The translations under genes and the position numbers were made by a program. From Trebonia sp963773105 (lineage in GTDB: Bacteria > Actinomycetota > Actinomycetes > Streptosporangiales > Streptosporangiaceae), in contig CAVZAA010000001.1 in the NCBI GenBank assembly GCA_963773105.1, positions 806,001 to 870,000 on the forward strand: 64,000 nt of DNA, in the 5' to 3' direction. Below are positions 17,957-28,108 of this stretch, in pieces. The stretch's first letter is position 1; every line of letters starts with the position of its first letter. Under the pieces are notes generated by a model that was not told the origin of the DNA, searched no databases, and worked only from the letters and a program-made list of their open reading frames with translations.

Positions 17957-20737
17957 GTGACAGACCGCGAGCCTGACGAGCAGCTTCCTAGCATGGGGGG
18001 CAGTTCTCCTGCATGGAGGGCTCCCGCCCCCCATTCCCCCGGGCACCCCCCATCCCCCCTGGCCCCGCAATACGCGCCAGCCGAGGTGGAGGCCCGCCGT
18101 TACGAGCACTGGGAGAAGGCGGGCTACTTCACGCCCGAGGCCCAGGAGAACGAGAGCGCCCCGAACTTCGCCATCGTCCTCCCGCCGCCCAACGTAACCG
18201 GCTCGCTGCACATCGGCCACGCGCTCGACCACACGCTGAGCGACGCGCTGGTCCGCCGCCGCCGGATGCAGGGCTACCGCACGCTGTGGCTGCCGGGCAT
18301 GGACCACGCGGGCATCGCGACCCAGAACGTGGTCGAGCGCGAGCTCGCCAAGGACGGCCTGTCCCGCCACGACCTCGGCCGCGAGGCGTTCGTGGAGCGG
18401 GTCTGGCAGTGGAAGGCCGAGTACGGCGGCCGCATCCTCGGCCAGATGCGCCGCCTAGGCGACAGCGTGGACTGGTCCCGCGAGCGGTTCACGATGGACG
18501 AGGGGCTGTCGCGCGCGGTTCAGACGATCTTCAAGCGCCTCTTCGACGACGAGCTGATCTACCGCGCCGAGCGGATCATCAACTGGTGCCCGCGCTGCCT
18601 GACGGCCCTGTCCGACATTGAGGTCGATCACACCGACGACGAGGGCGAGCTGGTCTCGATCCGCTACGGCGACGGGGATAACAGCATCGTCGTCGCCACC
18701 ACGCGCGCCGAGACCATGCTGGGCGACACCGCGGTGGCGGTGCACCCCGACGACGACCGCTACCGCCACCTGGTCGGCACCGTGGTCGAGCTCCCGCTGA
18801 CCGGCCGGGCCATCCCGATCGTGGCCGACGCGCACGTTGACCCCGCGTTCGGCACCGGAGCGGTCAAGGTGACCCCCGCCCACGACCCCAACGACTTCGA
18901 GATCGGCCGCCGCCACGGCCTGCCGGGCGTGCCGATCATGGACGAGCGCGGCGTGATCACCGCGGCCGGCCCGTTCCAGGGCCTCGACCGGTTCGAGGCC
19001 CGCCCGGCGATCGTGGCCGCGCTGCGCGAGGCGGGCCGGATCGTCAAGGAGGTCCGCCCCTACCTGCACGCGGTCGGGCACTGCAGCCGGTGCGGCACCA
19101 CGGTCGAGCCCCGCCAGTCGCTGCAGTGGTTCGTCCGCGTGGCCCCGCTGGCGAAGGCGGCCGGGGACGCCGTCCGCGACGGCCGGGTCGCGCTGTCGCC
19201 GACCGAGATGAACGCCAGGTACTTCGGCTGGGTGGACGACATGCACGACTGGTGCATCTCCCGCCAGCTCTGGTGGGGCCACCGCATCCCGGTCTGGTAC
19301 TCACCCGACGGCGAGGCCCGCTGCGTCGGGCCGAACGAGACCCCGCCGCCGGGCTGGACGCAGGACCCCGACGTCCTCGACACCTGGTTCTCCAGCGCCC
19401 TGTGGCCGTTCTCCACCCTCGGCTGGCCCGACGACACCCCCGACCTGCGCGCCTTCTACCCGACGAGCGTGCTCGTGACCGGCTACGACATCCTGTTCTT
19501 CTGGGTCGTGCGGATGATGATGTTCGGCCTCTACGCCAACCGGGGCCAGGCACCGGAAGACGCCGTCCCGTTCCGCCACGTCGTCCTGCACGGTCTGGTG
19601 CGCGACCAGTTCGGCAAGAAGATGTCGAAGTCACGCGGTAACACCGTCGACCCGCTCGAGTGGATCGACCGCTTCGGCGCCGATGCGGTCCGGTTCACGC
19701 TCGCGCGCGGTTCCAACCCGGGCAGCGACACCGCGGTCAGCGAGGAGTGGGCCGCGGGGTCGCGAAACTTCTGCAACAAGCTGTGGAACGCCACCCGGTT
19801 CGCCCTCATGAACGGCGCGAGCGTGGACGACCGGCCGGGAACCAACGGTCCGTTCGAAACCGGGAAGAGCAGCACCCAAGGGAACCTGCAGCCCGGCACG
19901 GAGCTGGCCGTGGCCGACCGCTGGATTCTTTCCCGCCTGTCGGGGCTGATCGCCGACGTCGACGGGCTGCTTGGGCAGTTCGAGTTCGGCAAGGCGTGCG
20001 AGGCGCTCTACCACTTCGCCTGGGACGAGTTCTGCGACTGGTACCTGGAGCTCGCCAAGGTGCCGCTGGCCGCCGCCCAGGCGGACGGCGCCAGCGCGGC
20101 CGACGCCGCCGCGGCCGACCGCACCAAAAACGTGCTCGGGTTCGTGCTCGACCAGATGCTGCGGCTGCTCCACCCGGTCATGCCGTTCGTCACCGACGAG
20201 CTATGGACGGCGCTGACCGGCCAGGACTCGGTGATGATGGCCCCCTGGCCGACCTACAGCCGGGAAGACAAGGCGGCCGAGGCCGAGATCGCGTCGCTGA
20301 TGCGGCTGGTGACCGAGGTCCGCCGGTTCCGCTCCGACCAGGGCCTGCGGCCGGCCCAGCGGGTGCCCGCCCGGCTGGCCGGAATCGGCGCCACCGCGCT
20401 CGCCGTCCACGAGGCGTCGATCAAGTCGCTGCTGCGGCTAACCGACCCGGCCGACGCCGACGCCGACGCCTTCAACGTCTCCGCCGCGCTGACCGCCGAG
20501 GGCGTCACCGTGGAGCTCGACCTGGCCGGGACGGTGGACGTGGCGGCCGAGCGGGCGCGGATGGAGAAGGACCTCGCGGCGGCCCGCAAGGAGGCGGCGC
20601 AGATGACCGCCAAGCTCGGGAACCCGGCGTTCACCGACAAGGCGCCGGCCGACGTGGTGGCCAAGTCCCGGCAGCGCCAGGCCGACGCGGAAGCCGACAT
20701 CGCCCGGCTGGAAGCCCGCCTGGCGTCGCTCCGCTGA
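17957..20737 (+). CDS. valS: Valyl-tRNA synthetase
   Basis: Class I aminoacyl-tRNA synthetase charging tRNA-Val. About 926 residues from the GTG at 17957. HIGH motif at 85-88 within PPPNVTGSLHIGHA, editing (CP1) domain with TTRAETMLGDTAVAVHP, KMSKS at 555-559, anticodon-binding domain, and the C-terminal coiled-coil arm (ARMEKDLAAARKEAAQM) that is typical. Its first 40 residues are a Pro/Ser-rich extension. An earlier in-frame GTG at 17918 is less likely. folC starts on its stop codon. Confidence 0.96.
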   Translation: MTDREPDEQLPSMGGSSPAWRAPAPHSPGHPPSPLAPQYAPAEVEARRYEHWEKAGYFTPEAQENESAPNFAIVLPPPNVTGSLHIGHALDHTLSDALVRRRRMQGYRTLWLPGMDHAGIATQNVVERELAKDGLSRHDLGREAFVERVWQWKAEYGGRILGQMRRLGDSVDWSRERFTMDEGLSRAVQTIFKRLFDDELIYRAERIINWCPRCLTALSDIEVDHTDDEGELVSIRYGDGDNSIVVATTRAETMLGDTAVAVHPDDDRYRHLVGTVVELPLTGRAIPIVADAHVDPAFGTGAVKVTPAHDPNDFEIGRRHGLPGVPIMDERGVITAAGPFQGLDRFEARPAIVAALREAGRIVKEVRPYLHAVGHCSRCGTTVEPRQSLQWFVRVAPLAKAAGDAVRDGRVALSPTEMNARYFGWVDDMHDWCISRQLWWGHRIPVWYSPDGEARCVGPNETPPPGWTQDPDVLDTWFSSALWPFSTLGWPDDTPDLRAFYPTSVLVTGYDILFFWVVRMMMFGLYANRGQAPEDAVPFRHVVLHGLVRDQFGKKMSKSRGNTVDPLEWIDRFGADAVRFTLARGSNPGSDTAVSEEWAAGSRNFCNKLWNATRFALMNGASVDDRPGTNGPFETGKSSTQGNLQPGTELAVADRWILSRLSGLIADVDGLLGQFEFGKACEALYHFAWDEFCDWYLELAKVPLAAAQADGASAADAAAADRTKNVLGFVLDQMLRLLHPVMPFVTDELWTALTGQDSVMMAPWPTYSREDKAAEAEIASLMRLVTEVRRFRSDQGLRPAQRVPARLAGIGATALAVHEASIKSLLRLTDPADADADAFNVSAALTAEGVTVELDLAGTVDVAAERARMEKDLAAARKEAAQMTAKLGNPAFTDKAPADVVAKSRQRQADAEADIARLEARLASLR

Positions 20738-22284
20738 TGGCCGGCGGCGTCCCGCGCCAGATCACTACGCGCAGTAGGCTTACCCCCGTGGACACCGAGG
20801 AACGTCTGCGCGAGGTTGAGCTCGAGATCGGGTCCCGTCGCGCCGAGCATCAGATCTCCCCGACCCTCGACCGCATCGCGGCGCTGGTCAGCCTGCTCGG
20901 CGACCCGCACCGCGCGTTCCCGGTGGTGCACGTCACCGGCACCAACGGCAAGACCTCGACCACCCGGATGATCGAGACCCTGCTGCGCGAGCGGGGGCTG
21001 CGCACCGGGCGGTTCACCTCACCGCACCTGGTGTCGATGCGCGAGCGGATCGCGGTCGACGGCGCGCCCCTGCCCGCCGACCGCTTCATCGAGCTCTACG
21101 ACGAAATCAAACCGTATGTGCAGCTGGTCGATGACCAGCAGCCCGCTCCGATGTCCTTCTTCGAGGTCCTCACCGGCATGATGTTCGCCGCCTTCGCGGA
21201 CGCGCCGGTGGACGTCGCGGTGATCGAGGTCGGCCTGGGCGGCCGCTGGGACGCGACCAACGTCGCCGACGGCGCGGTGGCGGTTATCACGCCGATCGCG
21301 ATGGACCACATGCAGTGGCTGGGCGACACGATCGAGGCGATCGCGACCGAGAAGGCCGGCATCATCAAGCCCGGCGCGGTCGCGGTGCTCGCGCAGCAGC
21401 AGGTCGAGGCGGCCGAGGTACTGCTCGAGCGCGTCTCGCTGGTCGGCGCGACGGTGGCGCGGGAGGGGTTCGAGTTCGGCGTGCTCGCCCGCGAGCTCGC
21501 CCTCGGCGGCCAGCAGCTGACGCTGCAGGGGCTGCGCGGCACCTACGACGACGTCTTCCTGCCGCTGTTCGGTGCGCACCAGGCGTCCAACGCGGCCGTC
21601 GCGCTGGCCGCCGTCGAGGCCTTCGCTGGCGTCGAGGTGAGCACGCCGGTCGGCGACGACGGGTCAAGCATCACCCTCGGCCCCGGTCTGTCCGACCAGG
21701 CGGGACTCGACCCGGACCTGGTCCGGGTCGGGTTCGCCAAGGTCAGCTCGCCCGGCCGGCTCGACATCCTGCGCCGCTCGCCGACCGTGATCGCCGACGC
21801 CGCGCACAACCCGGCGGGCATGGCGGTGACCGTGCAGGCGCTCACCGAGTCGTTCAACTTCGACCGGATCATCGGCGTCGTCGCGGTCGCCGAGGACAAG
21901 GACGTGGCGGGCCTGCTGGAGGAACTCGAGCCGGCGCTGTCCGACATCGTGGTGACCACGAACTCCTCGCCTCGCTCGATGCCCGTGGCTGAGCTGGCCG
22001 AGCTGGCCACGGAGTTCTTCGGCGAGGACCGGGTCCGGGTGGCGGAGCGGCTGGACGACGCCATCGACCTGGCGGCGTCCATCGCGGACGAATTCGACGC
22101 CGAGGCGGTCGCGCAAGGCCTGGCCGGCACCGCCGCCGTGCTCGTCACCGGATCGGTCGTCACCGCGGGCGACGCCCAGCTCCTGCTGGCGCCGTCGCAC
22201 GCCGTCGGCAGGAGCGCCAACCCGGGCGCGCCGGAGCCCGGCACTCCCGCCCGGCACCCGTTTACGCTAGGAGAGCTCTCATGA
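20737..22284 (+). CDS. folC: Folylpolyglutamate synthase / dihydrofolate synthase
   Basis: Mur-ligase-family enzyme adding glutamate to (di)hydrofolate. About 515 residues. The ATP-binding loop is VTGTNGKTSTTRM, followed by FTSPHLVSMRERI, the magnesium-site IEVGLGGRWDATNV, ITPIAMDHMQWLG and the C-terminal-domain DAAHNPAGM. The ATG at 20737 overlaps the valS stop (TGATG), suggesting coupling; a GTG at 20788, after a TAGGCT-like element, better matches the usual N-terminus (DTEERLREVE) and may be the real start. Followed by DUF4233 with a four-base overlap. Confidence 0.95.
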   Translation: MAGGVPRQITTRSRLTPVDTEERLREVELEIGSRRAEHQISPTLDRIAALVSLLGDPHRAFPVVHVTGTNGKTSTTRMIETLLRERGLRTGRFTSPHLVSMRERIAVDGAPLPADRFIELYDEIKPYVQLVDDQQPAPMSFFEVLTGMMFAAFADAPVDVAVIEVGLGGRWDATNVADGAVAVITPIAMDHMQWLGDTIEAIATEKAGIIKPGAVAVLAQQQVEAAEVLLERVSLVGATVAREGFEFGVLARELALGGQQLTLQGLRGTYDDVFLPLFGAHQASNAAVALAAVEAFAGVEVSTPVGDDGSSITLGPGLSDQAGLDPDLVRVGFAKVSSPGRLDILRRSPTVIADAAHNPAGMAVTVQALTESFNFDRIIGVVAVAEDKDVAGLLEELEPALSDIVVTTNSSPRSMPVAELAELATEFFGEDRVRVAERLDDAIDLAASIADEFDAEAVAQGLAGTAAVLVTGSVVTAGDAQLLLAPSHAVGRSANPGAPEPGTPARHPFTLGELS

Positions 22285-22616
22285 GGAGGCTGTGCGGCAC
22301 CGTCCTGGCCATGGAGGCCGTGATCGCGCTGCTGGCGATCGTGCCCGCCAAGGTCCTCGGGCACGCGAGCGCGGGCACCGCCGCGGCGGTCTGCGGCGCG
22401 GTCGCGCTGGTCGCGATCGTGCTCTCCGGTTTCGTCGGCAAGCGCCCGTGGGCGCTGTACGCGGGCTCGGTTTTCCAGCTCGCTGTCATCGCCTGCGGCG
22501 TCCTGCTGCCGACGATGTACATCCTCGGGGCGATCTTCGCGGCGCTCTGGTTCACCGGCATCTGGCTGGCCCGCAAGTGGGAGCGAGACGACGCAGTCCG
22601 GGTGCGGAGTAGGTAG
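22281..22616 (+). CDS. DUF4233 family membrane protein
   Basis: 111 residues with four predicted membrane helices (VLAMEAVIALLAIVPA, AAAVCGAVALVAIVLSGFVG, WALYAGSVFQLAVIACGVLL, MYILGAIFAALWFTGIWLA) and a charged tail ARKWERDDAV. The family sits between folC and ndk in many actinobacteria. ATG overlaps the folC stop by four bases. Function unknown. Confidence 0.88.
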   Translation: MRRLCGTVLAMEAVIALLAIVPAKVLGHASAGTAAAVCGAVALVAIVLSGFVGKRPWALYAGSVFQLAVIACGVLLPTMYILGAIFAALWFTGIWLARKWERDDAVRVRSR

Positions 22617-23063
22617 GTATAGTGATAGGGGTGTAGGGTGAAGGAGCGTAAAAACGTACGTGGCGTTCATGATTTGCTTGGAGCGCAGCGAGGCATGTAT
22701 CTGCCTGAGTGGTGTAAACGGACGTGTTCGGCGACGGTGTGCCGCAGGAAACGCCGACGAGCTGAGGTGCAGGCGGCGTTGCAGGGGAGATTTCGGTCCC
22801 ACTAACGGGCGGGCAGGCTGGCGTGAGAAAAGTAAGGCGGGGTCGAGTTTGGCTGGTGATCCCCGACGGAGATCCAAGGTGCCAGAGTCCCCATCCACGG
22901 GGCGGAGACGGTAACCTGCGCGATGAAGGCCGACAGCCTGCCCGGTACGCCATGACCGAACGTTCCGCTGCTTCAAGCGGCACGTCGAACGGTGCAAGAT
23001 CACAGTCAAGGGCGCGCGCTACGGCGCGTGGTGCTCCGCACCGCAGACGCAAGGAGCAGATGA
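22617..23063 (+). other. Region without a clear gene between DUF4233 and the next pseudogene
   Basis: Less GC-biased than its surroundings. The longest plausible small frame is GTG at 22638 to TAA at 22805 (55 residues, basic, KERKNVRGVHDLLGAQ...), but it has no ribosome site and no recognisable family. Around 22950-23060 another frame reads FRCFKRHVERCKITVKGARY with codon use like protein, possibly a gene remnant. I could not match the segment to a riboswitch, tmRNA or RNase P RNA. Confidence 0.4.
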
Positions 23064-23693
23064 ATGTCCATCGACGAGGGGGAGTTGCGCCAATGCCTCG
23101 CACAGTGAGCAGGACAAGCTAGCACGCCTGGAGCCCCTTGGGGCTGGCCCGCCAGATCAGGCGACAGCAGTCCTGGGTCATCACCGCAGTCGCCGATGCC
23201 CATAGCGGCGGCCGCCGTCGCGGTCGCGGTCCCGGCCGTGCTAAGCGCCTATTGGCAGCCGTCCGGCCGTCGCCGCCCCATGACGCCCCGGCTGGCGTAC
23301 ACGATTACAGTGAACGGCCGGCCCGGCGTCCTTAGAGCCCCGCTCATCATTGCCGCGCTTTGTCATCTTCCCCAGCGAGGATCTGTCCATCACCGTCGAT
23401 GCGATCGTGCGGCCGACGTCACGGTGAGCGGGCTATGGCTGGGTATAACGGACGGCATACTGGCTCCTCGCATGGAAGGGCGCGGACCATATGAGCCCGG
23501 TCTGGCCGCCGTCACGGACACGACGCTGACTCCCGGGGGGCACCACTTCAGCTTCGAGTGGGCAGTCCCAGCTGAGCTGGGACACGGGACTAATCGCGAG
23601 CTGTCCGCGCAGATGGTTTGGCACGCGCGGTCGTCGGGTTTGTCGGAACGAATCCTCGCCCAGCTTGAGGTCCAGGCCAGACCTGATACCTGA
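23064..23693 (+). pseudogene. Membrane-anchored protein of unknown function, frameshifted
   Basis: An AAGGAG ribosome site (23051-23056) precedes ATG 23064 (MSIDEGELRQCLAQ). The frame then shifts several times, but stitched together the product reads as a short cytoplasmic stretch, a hydrophobic segment (AAAAVAVAVPAVLSAYW) and a beta-rich outer domain: RFVIFPSEDLSITVDAIVR continues in another frame as ADVTVSGLWLGITDGIL, then TLTPGGHHFSFEWAVPAEL, ending RPDT. Shifts are near 23105, 23180, 23320 and 23400. The whole segment is extra relative to the usual folC-DUF4233-ndk order. Function unknown. Confidence 0.5.
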
Positions 23694-24058
23694 TGCATAG
23701 CGATCCGGATCGTCGGGGAAGGAGCGGCGCACCCCGGTCATCCGGAATCCCTCGCGTTCTGCCCGGTCCCCCCGAGCTAGTAGTAGGGTCAGCAGCGTCA
23801 CACGAGCGTCACGGACCGACCCGGACGGCCCCGGACGGCACGGCACGGCCCGGAATCCGATAGGCTGCTGACCTGGCTAAACGCGGACTGGCGCGGACTG
23901 GCGCAGACGCCCCGGAAGGCCTGTATCGGTATGGCGCGCAAGTGGGAACGAGAACCCGGCCCGTCCGCGGTCTGAAGCAACGGTCCGACAGCACCGCGGG
24001 CGACCGTCGACCCCGGTAAGCTCATCCGTGATCCCATAAAATAAGGCAAGGAGTAATA
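23694..24058 (+). other. Intergenic segment upstream of ndk
   Basis: No gene that I can support. It contains a direct repeat GCGGACTGGC twice in a row (23884-23903) and a stretch at 23934-23953 (GCGCGCAAGTGGGAACGAGA) that matches the end of the DUF4233 gene (22567-22586) in 18 of 20 bases and in the same frame (ARKWERE). The ndk ribosome site AAGGAG is at its end. Confidence 0.5.
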
Positions 24059-24468
24059 ATGTCGCAGCGCACCCTCATTCTGGTCAAGCCGGACGGCGTC
24101 CGCCGCAACATCATCGGTGACGTCATTTCCAGAATTGAGCGCAAGGGCCTGAAGGTAGTCGCCCTCGAGATGCGCACAATCGAGGCGGAGACCGCGCACT
24201 CGCACTACGCGGAGCACGCGGAGCGGCCCTTCTTCGGCGAACTGGTCGATTTCATCACCTCCGGCCCGCTGGTCGCGATGGTGGCCGAGGGCGACCGCGC
24301 CATCGAGGCGTTCCGCGCCCTCGCGGGCGCGACCGACCCGGTCAAGGCGCTGCCCGGCACGATCAGCGGCGACTACGCCCTGCAGGTCGCGCAGAACATC
24401 GTGCACGGCTCCGACTCCCCCGAAGCGCGGAGCGGGAAATCAAGATCTTCTTCCCCGAGCTCGTTTAA
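24059..24468 (+). CDS. ndk: Nucleoside diphosphate kinase, with a one-base deletion near the end
   Basis: Transfers the gamma-phosphate of ATP to nucleoside diphosphates. The first 120 residues are normal (TLILVKPDGVRRNIIGDVI, then HYAEHAERPFFGELVDFI, and AGATDPVKALPGTISGDY). The active-site region NIVHGSDSPE is intact, including His. Just after it, near 24425, one base is missing: the next frame continues AEREIKIFFPELV and stops at TAA 24466-24468. With one base restored the gene is 411 bases, exactly the usual 136 residues. Without it, translation runs on to 24603. AAGGAG precedes the ATG. Confidence 0.93.
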
Positions 24469-24736
24469 CAGCGGTCGCGTTAGATCAGTATCAGTACTAG
24501 ACCGCTGCATCGGCGAGCGTGACCGGGGCCGAGCGGCCGCACCGGGCATTCAGCCGAAGTTCGGCAAATCGTCACGAAGCGGTCGGCCTGGCAGCATCTA
24601 GTAAGGAACTGGTAAGAATTAACGCAGAATTGCTGAAGCATTGTCCCCGCGTTTGCCCGCGGGGACGTGCTCCGCTTATCCGATAGGCTAATGACTGAGT
24701 TCAGATCGCCTCTGATCGGAAGGGTTCCCGCTCCCG

Positions 24737-25765
24737 ATGGGCAATGCGCTGACATTCCTCGGCCGTGACATGGCGGTCGACCTCGGCACGGCCAACACCC
24801 TCGTCTACGTGCGTGGCCGGGGGATCGTTCTCAACGAGCCGAGCGTGGTCGCGCTCAATACCAACAACGGCCAGGTCGTCGCCGTCGGCGTCGACGCCAA
24901 GCGCATGATCGGCCGGACGCCCGGCAACATCGTGGCCATCAGACCCCTCAAAGACGGCGTGATCGCCGACTTCGACGTCACCGAGCGGATGCTCAGGTAC
25001 TTCATCCAGAAGGTCCATCGCCGCACCCGGATGGCCAAGCCGAGGATCGTCGTCGCGGTGCCGAGCGGCATCACCGGGGTCGAGCAGTCGGCCGTCAAGG
25101 AGGCCGGGCACCAGGCGGGCGCCCGCCGGGTGTACATCATCGAGGAGCCGATGGCGGCCGCGATCGGGGCGGGCCTGCCGGTCAACGAGCCGACCGGCAA
25201 CATGGTGGTGGACATCGGCGGGGGCACCACCGAGGTCGCGGTGATCTCGCTCGGCGGCATCGTCACCAGCCAGTGATCAGGATCGGCGGCGACGAGCTGG
25301 ACCAGGCGATCATCACCTTCGGCAAGAAGGAGCACAGCCTGATGCTCGGCGAGCGCACCGCCGAGGAGATCAAGCTGGCGCTCGGCTCGGCGTTCCCCGC
25401 GGCGGACGAGCCGCACGCCGAGATCCGCGGCCGGGACCTGGTCACCGGCCTGCCCAAGACGATCCTGATCAGCGCGGCCGAGGTGCGGCACGCGATCGAG
25501 GAGCCGATCAACTTGATCATCGACGCGGTCAAGACGACGCTCGACAAGTGCCCGCCCGAGCTGGCGGGCGACGTGATGGACCGAGGCATCGCCCTAACCG
25601 GCGGCGGTGCCCTGCTGCGCGGGCCTTGACCAGCGCATCCGCGAGGAGACGGGGATGCCGGTGCACATCGCCGACAGCCCGCTCGACTCGGTGGTGCTCG
25701 GCACCGGCAAGTGCGTCGAGGACTTCGACACCCTCCGCCAGGTGCTCGTTCCCGACAGACGATAG
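24737..25765 (+). pseudogene. mreB: Rod-shape-determining protein MreB, two frameshifts
   Basis: Actin-like filament protein that positions cell-wall synthesis. Read through two indels it is full length (about 343 residues) with phosphate-1 motif VDLGTANTLVYV, VAVPSGITGVEQ, IIEEPMAAAIGAGL, phosphate-2 VDIGGGTTEVAVISLGG and adenosine motif ALTGGGALLRG. One C is missing near 25273 (CAGTGATCAGG where CAG-TCG-ATC is expected), and one C is extra near 25624 (GGGCCTTGAC for GGG-CTT-GAC). The intact motifs argue that the gene works in the organism and the indels are sequence errors. First gene of mreB-mreC-mreD-mrdA-rodA. Confidence 0.88.
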
Positions 25766-25814
25766 CCTGCCGAAAGGGAGCGCAGGAGGGTCGCACGGGA
25801 CGGGAGTTTCGCAA

Positions 25815-26620
25815 GTGCTTGACGCTAGACGGACACGCCCAGTACTGATTGCGCTGCTCGTCGTGGCGGTCGCGCTGATCACGATCGACTTCAGGGACGG
25901 CGGCACGTCCGGCGCGCCAGCTCGTTCGGCGGCCGGCTGTTCGGCCCCGTGGAGCGCATGCGCCGGCGACGTCACCGGCTGGTTCCGCGGCGGCGGCGGC
26001 ACAGCGGCGAGGTCGGCGAACCTGCAGCAGCAGAACGACCGCCCTCCGCGCCGAGCTGGCGCAGGCGAAGGTCAGCGGCCAGGAGGCGGCCCAGCTCGCC
26101 AGCCTGCTGCACCTCAGCCGGGCAGAGCACTACAAGGTCGTCGCCGCGCACCGTGATCGCAGCGGGCGGCGACTACTCCGACACGGTGACGATCAGCGCG
26201 GGCAGCGGCGACGGCATCACCGCCAACGAGACCGTGCTCAACGGCGACGGCCTGGTCGGCACCGTCGTCGCCACCACCCCGACGACCGCCACCGTGCAGC
26301 TCGCCACCGACGCCGGCGCCACCGTCGGCATCCGGATGGCCGATGACGGCCAGATCGGCGCGCTCAGCGGCACCGCCGGCGACTTCTCCGGCAGCGCCCC
26401 GCTCAAGCTCACCCTGTTCAGCGCCAACGCCGTGCTCAAGCCGGGCCAGGAGCTGGTCACGTTCGGCTCGGTGGGCGGCCGCCCTTACGTGCCCGGCATC
26501 CCGATCGGCCGGATCGCCACGGTGACCACCGAGCCCGGCTCGCTCACCCCGACCGCCCTGGTCAAGCCGTTCGCCGACTTCACCGGGCTCGGCGTCCTCG
26601 GGGTCGTGGTCAGCAAGTGA
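25815..26620 (+). pseudogene. mreC: Rod-shape-determining protein MreC, four frameshifts
   Basis: Bitopic elongasome scaffold. GTG start at 25815 after GGGAG gives an N-terminal membrane helix (PVLIALLVVAVALITIDF). The coding sense then moves between frames near 25912, 25965, 26040 and 26155: SSFGGRLFGPVERM, then AGDVTGWFRGG and NLQQQND, then ALRAELAQAKVSGQEAAQLASLLH (coiled coil, helix typical of MreC), then VIAAGGDYSDTVTISAGSGDG and the beta-domain to GLGVLGVVVSK. Stitched length about 268 residues, normal. mreD starts at its stop. Confidence 0.82.
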
Positions 26621-28108
26621 GCCGGGCAGTGATCCTCGGCCGCCCGGTCAACGGCCAGTTCGTCAACGAGCCGGCGCCGTGGCGCAAGGCGCTCGTCGTC
26701 GTCGCCCTCCCGGTCGCGCTCTTCGCCGCCGTCGTCGTCCAGCTCACCGTCGTGAACCGGCTGCCGTTGCCGGGCGGCGTCGCCCCCGACCTGGTGCTGC
26801 TGCTCGTCACCGCGGTCGCGGTCAGCACCAGCCCGATGACCGGCCTGGTGACCGGCTTCGCGGGCGGCCTGGCGCTTGACATCGCGCCGCCCGCGGCGCA
26901 CTACGCGGGGGAGTACGCGCTGGTCTTCTGCCTGGCCGGTTACTTCGCGGCCAGGATCGCGGGAGCGCTGGGCGCCACCACCGGTGAGCGCAACCGGTGG
27001 GTCGAGCTGGGCGTGATGGCGGCCGCGGCGGCGGCGGGCGAGGCGGGCAAGGCCGGCGCTCGGCCTGCTGCTGTCCGACCCGAACGTGACCGGCCCCGCC
27101 ATCAAGCACGTGCTGCCGGGCGCGATCGGCTACGACCTGCTGCTCACCCCGTTCGCGTACTTGCTGGTGCGTGGGTGGCCGGGCTGGCCCGCCCGGTGGC
27201 CGAGCGCGCGCCGAGGCCGGAGTTCGTCGGCGCCCAGCGGCTGGCGGCGGTCTTCCGGCTGGCGTCGGCCGGCGCCGCCCCGAATCTGCGGCTGGCCGGC
27301 ACCGGCGCGAAGTTCACCGAGACCCGCCCGGCGCGCCGGGTCCCGAAGCTGCGCCTAGCAGACGCAAGATCAAGATCGTTCGCCCGAACGGACCCGGCCG
27401 GCTCTGGTACCGCCCCGCCTACCCTGGCCGGCGGCCGGACCGCCAGGCTGAACTTCGCCCGCTCGGCCCGCGCTCTGCGGGCGGGCCGGCGGCCCCGCCC
27501 GCCGCGGCCGGACCCCGAAGCTCAACTCTCCTGCAAGTTCCGCGCTCCGCCGCTCCGCGTCGGCCAGCGGCGGGCTGGACCGCCTCGGCCGCACCGCCCG
27601 GGATCACGCCGCTCCGCTTCCTGAAGGTCCGGGCAAGGGCTGGATCCGCACCGGTACCGGCCACGGGATCAGGCCGCCTCGCGCCAGAGGACCCCGGCAA
27701 GGGCTCAACTTCGACCGCGCATCGTCCGCTATCACGCCGCCCCGCAGCCAGCGCGGCCCGGGCAAGGGCTGGATCCGCGCCGGCCAGGCGCCGGACCTCG
27801 AGTGGCCGGGCCGCCGGCACCGGGGCCGGCTGGCCGATCGCGGTCGCGGGCCGCCGGTCGCCGCAAGTCCGGCTGGCTGCGCACCGACGCGCACCGGCCC
27901 GCCGGCCGCCGCCCGCCGCGCCCGGCCGGGCAAGGGCTGGCTCCGCCCGGCTCGGCGGCCCCGCGCGAACTGGTACTCCAGCGGCCCGTCGACCCGCTGG
28001 GTACGCCGCTCCCGCAGCAAGGACCGCTGGCGGACCCGGCGTCGGTCGCTGTCGGGCGCGCTGCTGTCCGGTGTCCGTGACCTGCTGCCGAGTGGAGGCC
28101 GCCGATGA
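26617..28108 (+). pseudogene. mreD: Rod-shape-determining protein MreD with a very long basic tail, frameshifted
   Basis: The GTG at 26617 overlaps the mreC stop. Membrane part: KALVVVALPVALFAAVVVQL, LPGGVAPDLVLLLVTAVAVS, MTGLVTGFAGGLALDIAPP, YALVFCLAGYFAARIAG, then after an indel near 27058 VLPGAIGYDLLLTPFAYLLV. That is a complete MreD of about 190 residues. The reading, with shifts near 27170, 27360 and further on, continues as an Arg/Pro/Gly-rich tail with three or four GPGKGWIR/PGKGWLRP motifs and ends LSGALLSGVRDLLPSGGRR at TGA 28106-28108, which overlaps the next ATG. The tail is about 300 residues, unusual for MreD; several indels make its exact sequence uncertain. Confidence 0.7.

Noticed and set aside
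22638..22805. Possible 55-residue basic protein starting with GTG
   Set aside because: No ribosome site, no recognisable family, and lies in a segment with several other weak frames; kept only as a remark.
22780..23060. Possible riboswitch or structured RNA (cobalamin-like, RNase P, tmRNA)
   Set aside because: None of the conserved boxes of these RNAs could be found on either strand.
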